Part shown: one piece after another, positions 11,580-21,717 of the stretch
Layout of the letters: every line of letters starts with the position of its first letter
Numbering within the stretch: position 1 is the stretch's first letter
Source: Ligula intestinalis
Lineage: Eukaryota; Platyhelminthes; Cestoda; Diphyllobothriidea; Diphyllobothriidae
Length of the DNA: 64,000 bases
Direction of reading: 5' to 3'
NCBI GenBank assembly: GCA_036362985.1
Contig: JAYGXS010000008.1
Span: 20,626,598 to 20,690,597, forward strand
Notes under the pieces: model-generated
Database searches by the model: none
Told to the model about the DNA's origin: nothing
The model's input: the letters and a program-made list of their open reading frames with translations, nothing else
Program-made: the position numbers and the translations under genes

Positions 11580-12850
11580 CGCCTACATAAGTACAAGGCT
11601 AAGATTGAGGATAACAAAAGAGAGTGCTTCCAGATCTTTGAAGATTTTATCGCCGACAATCTGAGCAAGACGATCGCAGCTGTGGCACGTCAGAGGCAGA
11701 CCAAGAAACGACAGGTTTTGGAGCAAAAATTGAACAGGTTGAAACCAGCAGAGAACAAAAGCTCCGGCTTGGTCCACAACCTATCATCCAAACCCCTCAC
11801 CTCCAGTCAACTCGCAGTCCTAGAACGTGGAGCAACTTTCAACACAGCAGACGTTTCACCCGCTGAGTTTATCGCTGCCCTTGAATCAGCCTTTCAATCG
11901 ACAAAGGCTCTGGAGGATGCAAAGGAGTTAATCCGCCACAAAACATCATCGCTGCTCATGCAGCACAAAAGGCGTGAAACTCTTAGCCGAGAGAAACAGA
12001 AAGCATTAAAAAGTCTAACAGCCAATGAAGACATCATCATTTTGCCGGCTAACAAAGGTTGCTTCACAGTGGTGCTGGACAAATCTGATTACCAAACGAA
12101 AGCCCAGAGCCTACTTGAGGACACAAACTCATACAAGATATGTCCAGCCAGTGAAATGAAACATTTGCTCACCCAAATGAGCAAAAGTCTGGCAAAACTC
12201 AAAGCAATCGGGGCAATCACGCCCAGCGATTGGTTTTCTATGAAACCAACCGACACAGCCCCAGCCAGATTCTATGGTCTGCCTAAAGTACACAAGGAAA
12301 ACACACCGCTTAGGCCCATTGTCTCCCTTCGCGGCACTCCTACGTACGGATTGGCAAAGTGGATGTTCACCCACCTCAAGTTCTTGGCGGTAGGCTCAAC
12401 AACAACCGTGGCTTCTGCCAAACAGTTCCTTGAGCGAATAAAGCATCTGAAGGTAGAACCAGATGAATCCATGGTATCCTTCGATGTTGTCTCACTGTTC
12501 ACTTCCATCCCACAACAACTATCGATTGATGTTGTCGGACAACTTCTATCCGAACGCTACGATGACAGCAAGCAACCACTCAAATCTGAACATCTGCTTG
12601 ACCTTTTACGGCATTGCCTCAAAAAGTACTTCACATTTGGCGAACAAATGCATGAGCAGATTAAAGGCACTCCCATGGGCTTCCCCTGTCAGGCCTGATT
12701 GCTGAAGTGGTACTCAAACGGATAGAACACTTGGTCTTCACTAAGTATCAACAGAAGTTTTGGGCTCGTTATGTCGATGAGACCTTCGTCATTGTTAAAA
12801 CATCTGACATCGAGCACTTCAAGGAGCTACTGAACTCGGTTGAGATGCTA
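11580..12850 (+). pseudogene. Penelope-like element reverse transcriptase (frameshifted, 3'-truncated)
   Basis: The protein would be a Penelope-type reverse transcriptase, which makes cDNA from element RNA at nicked DNA. The frame is open from just after a stop at 11577-11579 to 12698. Visible motifs are an N-terminal basic region, FNTADVSPAEF, an ILPANKG block, the PLE signature RFYGLPKVHK, PLRPIVS, the first catalytic block VSFDVVSLFTSIP, and KGTPMG. About one base is lost near 12683, in the usual GSP-x-SG loop. The frame resumes as GLIAEVVL and reaches a catalytic box RYVDETFVI in which the second Asp is Glu. The sequence then runs into the GATGCTATTTTT edge of repeat family A, so the thumb and GIY-YIG endonuclease are missing. 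No convincing ATG start; the N-terminus is uncertain. Clearly non-functional as it stands. Confidence 0.85.
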
Positions 12851-13160
12851 TTTTTGTCCTGATAGAATAGAGAACGTTTGCATTGTTAGCTCAAACATTC
12901 ATCAAAATTAATTTTTTTTTGAAAGAATTGGAATTCAACCAGTGCTTAGTTTGGTTTCATTAAGCTGTATTGTGCGCTGGTGTAATATGATTTATGGGTG
13001 AGAATGCCCTAGAAATCGATTGCTCGTTAAAATATGGGATTGTCCGCGGAAAGCGAATGAAATCAACGGAAGGAGGGTGTGGACACTTGTTTGAAACACT
13101 CCACTGGGCAGTGAAACGAATACAGCCAACATCCAAACGGGGTAAACAATGGGACTGTCG
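12843..13160 (+). repeat. Repeat family A, copy downstream of PLE
   Basis: Starts at the same GATGCTATTTTT edge as 10130 and carries the AAAGCGAA(T)GAAATCAACGGAA core and CCAACATCCAAACGGGGT block. It truncates the PLE open frame. Together with the copies at 10130-11330 it brackets the reverse transcriptase. Confidence 0.55.
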
Positions 13161-14110
13161 TCCGCATAATGAAGCTCCAGAACCTCGAAATTTTTTATCC
13201 CTGGATACTTTTCTGCTCCATGATAATCTTAACAAATTTTTAAATTATTGTGACTATTCAGGCTTTTACTTTTAACCAGATGCACGAATATGCCCTGTTT
13301 CCGTCCGCTAAATAAGCATACTCATTTGGAAACAATTTTGCAGGCTTTTGTTATTCGCTTGACACTAAAATAGCGGCCGGGTTACCCGATTTTCATTTAA
13401 TTTTACAACCTTTTACACAGCTTTTGCATACTTTTAACTGACAGGGTTTTGTTTTCAGTAAACATATACAGGTGAGATGAAAACGACGTGTTGCAACCAT
13501 AATGCCTTATGTCTATTATACACGCACCTACTAATACAAATTTGGACTTCCTCGATATAAAGGGATTCAACTGGTCGTCTCTGTGAATTCATCATAAAGC
13601 TGTTTATTACGCAATTTTTGGTTTTTGTTTCAAGTAGCTGTGTTGGGTTTCATCACTGATGAAGTTATCACTTAGCTGGGCTTGTGTACCTAACTTACCT
13701 CGTTAGATCAAAATTAAGTAACCAAATGTATGTGTAACTACCAGTTCTAATTTATCTTATCAGCTGGTTCATATAATGTAGCCTGCTTTCACGTAGAGCA
13801 AAATAAGATTTTTTCTGCCAGAGCAAGGACTCAGGAAGCTATCTGGAGGGCTAACGGAGTAACCATCATCTGGTGGATGCGTCGTAACAGCAGAGCGAGG
13901 CCTTTTTATTTCTCCCTTTTGGCAAATGTTCAAGGGTTCTAGCTGCATTTGCGTTTTACCTCATGTACTTACGTTTGTAAGTGCATGTGAATTCATAAAT
14001 ATAGTTTTGTAATGGCAAGACACGTGTGGCCCGTTTCCTTGGAATACCTTAATGGGGACTAGCGAATAAGAGTTCTTCTGCCATTGCACGCTAACCACAA
14101 TTCTGTTTAT
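13160..14110. other. No feature recognised
   Basis: AT-rich DNA with no conserved frame. It precedes a cluster of PLE fragments. Confidence 0.35.
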
Positions 14111-14380
14111 GTATTCACGTGCACTTATGGACGTAAGTACATCAGGCAAACGCAAAGGCAGCTAGAGCCAGTGAGCACTTGTCAAATAGCTTTAATACGG
14201 GAAAAAGTAACCCTGCTCTTCGGCTGCAATGTATCTGCTAGACTGCGGTCACTCTGGTGACCCACAAAACAGTCTTTCGGCAAGAAAATCTCGAACTTTG
14301 CCCTACAAAGATACGGAGAAACTCGATTTATGCAAACAGCTGACATACATTAAACTTCCCTCATCATCTGCAGTTAATTG
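14111..14380 (+). pseudogene. PLE fragment, degraded GIY-YIG endonuclease
   Basis: One frame reads TCTYGRKYIRQTQRQLEP, a decayed version of the GIY-YIG core C-x-C-G-x-x-Y-I-G-R-T-x-R-x-L. The essential Gly after Ile is Arg here. Further on, after frame changes, EKLDLCKQLTYIKLP parallels the KPDLCKQLDHVVNLQLPW end of the fragment at 6195-6370. No reverse transcriptase precedes it in phase, so this is an isolated 3' piece of a PLE. Confidence 0.55.
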
Positions 14381-14588
14381 ATTCATTAACCTTTTTGTTT
14401 AAGACCAACGAAGGCACTAAAGGAACTTTTACTCATATGTGTATCATACGTGCTGTTCCTTTTTGACAAGCAATTATATGTGTACAAATAGATGCCGTTG
14501 CTATGGATTTGCCTTTTGAGCTTCTCCTATCCAATGGATAACCTGGATAAATTTCATTTGAGCAAGCAACTCAATATTATAAATCACT

Positions 14589-15500
14589 ATGGTTGCTAAG
14601 GTGATGACATCTTCGCCATTGCCGAAACTAGTAAACACTGCCAACCAAGCAAATCGTTCAAGTAAGTTCACGTTGAAGGTGAAAACGGTAGATGTACTGC
14701 CTTTCTTGGACGTTCCCTTAAGCCAAAGACCTAGCCGTGGCGTCCGAATGAGCGTTTTTCGAAAGAAAACCTGGTCGGGAAAATATACGAACCTTAGCAG
14801 TTTCGCATCTATCCAACAGTAGTGAAATCTAGTCCACTGCTTAACGAAAAAAGGCTGGAAAACAAATTGTTTGGCAGGCCGTATTGAGGAGGTTAATTAA
14901 GAAAATACAGGACCTGCTTCTATAGAACAGATATCTTCAAGGATTAATCTTAAATTATATGGTGGCGAGAAAAAAAATAGCATGGGAAAGAAGATACTAT
15001 TCCTCCAAGTCTCTTTTCAATAGGATGCGGTACGTCAACTCCCAAGAAGATGCCATGGCCAAGTCGTGTTGCAAATATTCCTAGCAGCAAGAGGTTGGGT
15101 ATTATTCTCAACCAACCCTGTCTTGCACATCGAAAGCAAATATTAGTTGCTAGTTCAGACCCCAGCTATGTGCATTTATTCATTAACTTGCTCCTGCGGA
15201 ACAGGTTATATCGGTCGAATGAGTCAGCGCTTATCCAAAAGAACAAAAACAAGAATCAACAAGCTGTTGATTCCGGACATCAAGTGAACGTCAGAGGAGT
15301 CTTGCGTGTGATTTATAAGGTCCTAGCAAACTACCAAGTGTCCCTGGGTGAGTGTCTGCTAGCAACAGCAGAAGTAACCGCAGTCACGTTCAGGAAGCTT
15401 GGCTTCTGCACAAAAAAGAGCAGCACAACGGCAGCTTTACGGCATGCACGAATCCATCTTCTATTTTCCTCACATTCAACCCTCTCCTAGACCGACTCCA
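14589..15500 (+). pseudogene. PLE fragment, RT active site to GIY-YIG (multiple frameshifts)
   Basis: A degenerate catalytic box (GDDIFAIAE, with the Asp pair kept) near 14600 is followed in another frame by LPFLDVPLSQRPSRGV and VFRKKTWSGKYTNL. That is the RT thumb region, matching the LDVLLRKR...YRKKT block of the PLE at 55.4 kb. A further frame gives a good GIY-YIG start, CSCGTGYIGRMSQRLSKR, near 15195-15250. The frame from 15050 to 15490 then supplies DSGHQVNVRGVLRVIYKV and LLATAEVTAV, matching the C-terminal end of the 54.5-kb protein. The order of parts is that of a PLE. At least three frame changes rule out function. Confidence 0.7.
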
Positions 15501-17100
15501 CTAAACTCTCCCCCCCCCCACCCCGCATGTCCAGCCTTTGCTTATCAAACCCAACCCCTACCCCCTATTCCCCCGTTTGAAACGACGAATATGTCTTGGC
15601 TTGCATCCCCTTCCCTTATAAATGTACCGGCCCGATGTGGATTTAGCGCAAGCTCACGTATGCTAGGTAATTGCCCTTCTCGATTCGTTGAAAAGAATTT
15701 ACGTAACCATGTTAAAATGCTCCCTTGTCTTTCCTGCATTATAATTTTAAGTTCCAATTTCCATTCATTATTCACTGTGTAACTAAAAGTGACGTCGCTA
15801 TGACCTTTTATGATTCTTGAGGCACATTTAAACTGTCGTGTGCTTTTGATTAGTTGTATATGTTATACGACAAGGAGTTGCAGTTGATAAAGCGTAATAA
15901 AATTCATTGGTTCCAAAAACGTCCGTTGTCTATGTCTGTCATCTGAGGCCTCGATAATTCTTACTGAAAAGACATTACAAACAATGAACTCTATTTGTTT
16001 CAGCTTTTAACTTTCAGGCATAATTTACATTGTTCTCAGCAGCAAATCTAGCAAATCGTGTAAAATTTGAGCTGTTAGATTGGCAACCAGCACCATCACT
16101 TTTCTAAGTGGTCACTTCTTTGCACCGATAAGGATCTCTACTGTACCATTTGAAGCAGTCTACAAGCTGGTGCGAAAATCTGCCCGATTGTATCTTACTC
16201 ACTATACCAAATCACTTGTGATGCGGAACAAAATGGTTTCTTGTATCGCAACAATTTTAAGATTTCTGTCATTTGGACTGCAATTAAACCTTTCAGACCG
16301 CAGAGCAAGAAAAGTGCTTTTGAAGAACGCACGCGGTCCTAGATGATGGACCAAAAGCGTTGCCGTCTCACTATTTAGATTTATGTCCTTTTTGCAGATC
16401 ACCCGGGATTCGCCGATGTCCTCTCCCCCCCTCTCCATTTGAGGAGGATTTGCTTTGAAGTGCGTCGGAGAGCAGCCGACGGTCAAGTTTTGAACTTAAA
16501 GGGTATAAATGATACAACTAGGTCCCGGATGCCTCCTAAAACAGTCTAAGTTTCTGCAATCTTGAAGACCTTCCTTGCTACAATCCCTTTTCAGTTTGCC
16601 AATTTAATGTTTCAGCAACATCACAACCAAACACAATCCTGCACTTGAGGCTCAGGCTGGTGTTCCAACAATCACACACGCCTCTAAATGAAGGCTGGTG
16701 AAAACCTACTTGCGTGAAAAGTAATTTAATAAAATCTTAAAAACAGTTGCTTGTGGGTTACTTAATTGACAACCCAACTGGCTGTTGTAATCTAGGCTGT
16801 TATTTTTAATGCTCAGTCAGAACTCTAGAGAGTTTCTCTTCCACATCTTATTCAGATCATTTCGTTCATCGGTGTTCAAATATAAAAATCTGGCTATCTG
16901 CAGTCCTAGCTAGTTCTAGGTAATTCTGGCAAGTCTGGCCACTGTCCTTACGCAAAGTAACTACCTGCGGACCCTAATTATTTTGTTCACCATGCATTTA
17001 TGACATCAATCGATCCAAAACGGAAAGTGTTTCGATATTTACAGTAGAACTGACCATATGATTGAGAAGTAGACGACTCGATCGCTAACGCGGATTCATC
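15500..17100. other. No feature recognised
   Basis: A C-rich run (CCCCCCCCCACCCCGC, near 15511) resembles the C-rich stretch in the PLE terminal repeat near 37785, so the first 100 bp may be PLE tail. The remainder, including open frames near 16080-16490, shows no family resemblance. Confidence 0.35.
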
Positions 17101-17148
17101 AGGATTGTCTCTGACGATGAATCCGCGACGGATCTCGAAACGTCAGGC
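17086..17148 (+). other. Hammerhead-like motif (variant) with local inverted repeat
   Basis: The stretch has CTGACGA (17111-17117), an ATCCG/CGGAT hairpin, then CGAAACGTCAGG. These parts resemble the CUGANGA - stem II - GAAAC - GUC core of hammerhead ribozymes that PLEs are known to carry. Three extra bases lie between the hairpin and GAAA, so a canonical fold is not formed. GCGGATTCATCA just upstream is an inverted copy of TGATGAATCCGC with a substitution nearby. A PLE remnant follows at 17390. Confidence 0.35.
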
Positions 17149-17389
17149 GAAAAAAAGTAATGTCCCAGCGATCGAGTTGTTTTCCTCTCAACTACTTCGT
17201 GGGAGCCACATGTTCGCTTTTATTGGCAATTTATTCGGGCGCGATGCGCTCCGCTCGGCCCGACGATTGAAAAAGTTTACCCTTCGTGAGGCCCCAATCT
17301 ATTCGCAGATCCGGTTTCTGCGCAGGTGTCTTGACAATAGCGGGTCGCCGAAAAGTGTTAGATAAAAATCCCCGCTAAACACGGAGGTG

Positions 17390-18560
17390 GTGAGACTGTG
17401 AGGCTGTGCAAATACAACCAGATAACTGACCGGGAGAAGAGCAAATGCTGCAAGTTTATGGGCGAAGACAGCAAAACTGCTTCAGCAGAGAGTGCTTGAA
17501 CTAGCCCGCGACATCTAAGCAATTCATGAAGCGGCACTGGAGGATAATTCCGCAAACTGCACAATCCATCGTGATCTAGAAACGACACACTGGTACACAA
17601 ACTGTCGTCGAAAGAAATAACGAAGGAGCAAATACAGGTTCGACAGCTCGAAGCCTCGTTCAACACGGCTGATGCTAAACCTGCCAACATGATTGCAGCT
17701 GTGGAATCAGTCATCAATCAGGCAGAAGCAACGAAGGAGAAAAAGAACCTTATCCAACACCAGGTATCGTCCCTCCTGATGGTTAATCAACCGCGGGAAG
17801 TGTTCCCCAAGGTCGAACATGTTGCATAAAGGGCACTCAAGGCCGACCGCGACATCGTCATCGTGCCAGCCGACAAGGGACGCACTATGGTCATATTGAA
17901 CAGAACCGACTAACTTCAGAAGACGAAACACCTACTGGAGGATCGCCAGTTTTATTTTTCTGGTGAAATAAATCCCATCAAAAGGCTGACACGCGAAATA
18001 AATTCCACCCTGTTGGGCCTAGAGAACTGGGGTGCAATAACGTCGTCTGAAAAACGCATGGCGTGCGCACAAGAAACGGCCTAGGCCCGCTTCTATGGGT
18101 TGCCCAAAGTGCACAAGGAGGGCGCTCCTCTCTGACCATATGATATTTTATCGCCTCCGTTTGACACATCATCGGCTGCAGAACTCGTGGGGGCTGCGGT
18201 CAGTGGCGCCAAGGTTTACCAGTGTGGCTCCCTACACGTCGAACTACGGTCTTCGAAAAGTTAATGCTGATCTCAAAAATCCTGCACTAAAGGTGATAAA
18301 TTCGCGTGAGACACCACATAGATTGTTTGCAGTCACCCAATCAAAAAAGGTCTTGATTTTCTTGAAGCAATGCACACAGATATGGCATGCATTAATCGGC
18401 ATATTGATTTAGATGTCACCTACAAATCCATCGAGGTCAACTTTTAACGGGCACAGCCACCCACTACAGGATGACAGGATTCACGAAAAGTCTTTTGGCC
18501 TAGACGTCACCTGAGCAAAGAGTACTTTGTTAGATGTAATTAATTTGTTTATTAGTTTCT
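17390..18560 (+). pseudogene. PLE pseudogene, N-terminal half plus distal end
   Basis: A continuous frame from 17586 to about 18135 encodes a PLE reverse transcriptase N-terminal half. It shows LVHKLSSKEITKEQ, EASFNTADAKPANM, IVIVPADKGRTMV and the signature RFYGLPKVHKEGAP. It is broken by in-frame stops after HVA, after NRTD and after QETA, and at the PLRP position. The catalytic RT core and most of the endonuclease are then missing. From about 18355 another frame reads DFLEAMHTDMACINRHIDLD, the motif that ends flatworm PLE proteins. So this copy has a large internal deletion. It belongs to a different subfamily from the 11.6-kb copy, judging by the ADKGRTMVIL block. Confidence 0.75.
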
Positions 18561-20090
18561 GTACACATCCTATGGCTTGCTAACGAGCTGGGCCACAAGC
18601 CTCGAAAAGGTACACATTAAGGTTTCCAGTTTTCCGTATAATTTTCATCTTGATTGTATATCTTGGGATGCCCATATGTTAATGCATGAATATCTAATCG
18701 TTATGGATGTCAAAACCTAATAAATTCATCTGTATATAACAGAAAACTCTCACTCAGTTACTAGGAGACTTTATCTTCTTTTGACCTGATTCTTAAAGCA
18801 GAGGTTTCCTTAGGTTTCAAACACCTTGTTCCAGTTGCCGAATAATGATGAACAGAACCTGCCGTAACAATTACTTCCAGGGCTTTCAAATATAAAACAG
18901 TATACATTCTGAGGTAACTGATATAGCTTGGGACCGGCCTGAACAATAATTCATATTAAGATCGTACTTAAGTATTCTTTTCCAAGTGAAACACCTTCCA
19001 TAATGTTGACAGCTAGCTCATCAGGTAGAAATACTGCTGTAACACATGCTGCTTTTCGAGATCAGGAAAATTTAAAATGTGGTTCGCTATATGCAACTGA
19101 ATGCACTTGTCTGTCAGCGCATACCAAATAGGCCCATTTCTTTTGAACCTTCCGCGAAGCCGCTTTTGTAAAACTGTTTTTACTTCCAGGCTTCTTGCAC
19201 TTTTCCATTGGGGCTCAAGGAAGAGAGTTATTGTGTCTTGCAGAGCGCAGCAGTTTATTTAACGCAAAAAAATGCAACTCCTACAAAATATGAAGGATTA
19301 ACAATAACCCGCTAACTGGAATAAATGCCTGCGCAAGAACTTGAAACTAATACTAAGCAACCTTATATTAAAAAGTTAAAACTTTAAAAATGCTGAAAAC
19401 TTGAAAAATCGTCGCAAATGTGTTTGCTATTAGATCACAATTAATTTCAGACCGTCCTTAAAATTCCGGCGAATATTTCATGATTTTCTATGTTTAAAGC
19501 TCTTTGTCCATAAACTTAGGTTCCGTTATATGTGTTTGTCAACACCCTCAAACCAAAATATCTATTCAAAGCATTTACCGAAGGAGTGTGTTTTGAGATG
19601 CTTGCATTGTAGGATGACCATCTGGGTCATGCTTTTAAACTTATCTATGCATTCAAACTCATCGCAAAGAAAAGTGTACGTTCATAACAGAATTTGAACA
19701 GTTATACGCTTCAGATCAGTTGAAAAACCTAAAATAGTAGTCAAACTCTTTTAAATACATTTTTGATTAGATTTTCACTCAACCAATGACTCCTTACTAT
19801 ACCTTCGTGAAAAGTATAGTCAAAAAAATGAGGATCTTTGACCGCTTGTATTAAATGTGCTGAGTAATACGGCTACAATATTGGACAAAAATGAAAATTT
19901 TTACTTTCCTGTTTGTTTTCGAGCGTTTGTTGCCATATCTTTGAAATATGACGCCCCGTTAGAAGATTATAAATACCACAAAGAGTGGCCAAATATATGC
20001 TAAGATTTTACTGAAATTTTTAATATTATGCTTGTTCCGTTACTGCATTTAACCATTGTGAAATCTATGTTTGGTCAATTCCGTGGTAAT
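18560..20090. other. No feature recognised
   Basis: AT-rich DNA with no conserved domain or clear terminal structure. Confidence 0.35.
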
Positions 20091-20570
20091 ATGTGATACC
20101 CGAGACAGAGGAGCGGTCCGACTTCTGGTCTATCTTCTCAGAGGTGCCCTGGGAATCCTTTGTGGACCGACTCGTTTCACCATTGTCGTGATTGTCAAGA
20201 GTCATCGGACTATCAGGCAGTCAACAAAAGTCCAACTATGATTGGAAGAGTATGTTGTATTAGGAGAATGATAGAGAAATCGTAAATGGAAACAGGGTAA
20301 ACACTGGCCAGTGGGGAAGCGGTTAATCGGTCGAGTTCAGAGGGGAAGTGGCGTTGGGAGCGTCCACAGGTGGGGAAGGGTCCTCTCCGTCAATCACTTG
20401 CACTAGAACGGAAGAAGAGAAGGAGCAACCACGTGCACCAAGTCACTAGCCAAAAACACGTTAATTGCCCGCCAAGGGGTCCATTTTAAACAAACGGATC
20501 AGACCTACCGGGTCGGCCGCTACAAATATATACGTATTTTAAGTACATTTCCAATTATCGGCGTGTTAAA
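20090..20570. other. GC-richer block of unknown nature
   Basis: This stretch is visibly richer in G and C than both flanks. It contains CGGTCCGACTT, CCAGTGGGGAAGCGG and CTACCGGGTCGGCCGC and no long frame. It may be an LTR or leader of an unrecognised element, since similar composition shifts mark LTR-like segments at 33.1-33.4 and 61.6-61.9 kb, but I find no matching copy in the window. Confidence 0.25.
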
Positions 20571-21080
20571 ACAAAATATGGTTAAATAATTTACCACGCT
20601 CTGGAGCAAAAAAATATTATTTTGAAAACAATGTAATTCCTCACATTTGACTTCAACTGGTTCCAGTTTTTCTAAGATCTGATTTTCTGGTTCCGAAAGG
20701 GCTTCTTTAGAAGCTTTTTGCGTTCTTTCATGACCAAGCGGTTTGTTTTTGGCATATGTAATGACATCCAGTAACCAACAGACTCATTCCTTCTTCGTTC
20801 AATATATAGAGATTTAAACATGCGGTTTTCTTGGATAGTGAATAAGGGTTGTCGAGCACCTCATCAGTTTGCTCATGGTCCTAAGTTTTCGGGTTCTTGC
20901 GGCAGTCTATCGTCAGAGATAAAAGCATCCACAAAAAACAAGCAGCAGTTTTAGGGGGGCAGGAGCCAGTTATAGGGGAGAGAAGGGGAGTGACAACTCA
21001 GGAAATTGAAGGGAAACAGTAGCTTATATAGTACCCCTCATTAATGTCTACTCCCAGCATGCTGTCCAAGGAAGACAGTG
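20570..21080. other. No feature recognised
   Basis: AT-rich DNA without a conserved frame or recognisable repeat match. Confidence 0.3.
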
Positions 21081-21330
21081 GTTAAAGTGTTTTATTGGTG
21101 GGGAATTAAGACACGCAGTGTAAAATACTTTAATAACTGCTACATGCATTTTAATTTTATTGTATTTAGAATTATTGTTAATTTATATCTGTAGACTTTC
21201 CTAAGCTGTATTATCGTTAGACTTATTGTGGAAAAACCCAACTTTCACATTGCATGTTTCTTGAAATTCCCAAGAAATACAAATGGTGGTTAGGAAGTCG
21301 TCTACTTCAATTTATCTGACTTTTTTAAAG
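21080..21330 (+). repeat. Third copy of an inverted-repeat arm segment
   Basis: Resembles 58210-58440 (and its inverse near 36510-36740): a TAACTGCTA(C/T)ATGCATTTTA block, TTTATTGTATTTAGA, GGAAAAACCC and AGTCGTCTACTTCAA(T/C)TTA, in the same order. The arm sequences are therefore themselves dispersed repeats and not unique DNA. Confidence 0.5.
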
Positions 21331-21717
21331 GTATTTCTGAACCTCAGCTCTGCTTTCAAAAATTGAAAACCAATAGCAGACTTTTTCTAAACTACCAGTT
21401 CGTATTTTAAGTACCCAACTGCATGCGCTTGTTCACCTTCAGTCAGTATCAGTCAGTATATTTGGAGTAAATGACCGAAGCCCTTAAAAACTCCATTGAA
21501 ATGGTACAGGAAGGCATAAGTGTTTGTGAAATATGCAAACTTTGTTACAGATCGCTTTTGTTGTGCAAAAGTGCACAGAAATAATTTGGAAAAATGAATT
21601 TTTGAAGAGATGAGGCGTTTGCAGAATGGCAGCGTACTGAATATCCAGTCTCTGTGCTCTTCCAGTATAAATAAATACGCTATTGAAATCAAACGAGTAG
21701 TGTGATTGTTTGTAATG

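Noticed and set aside
16080..16486. Two overlapping frames on opposite strands
   Set aside because: Neither shows a domain or a repeated copy; chance open frames are expected at this density.
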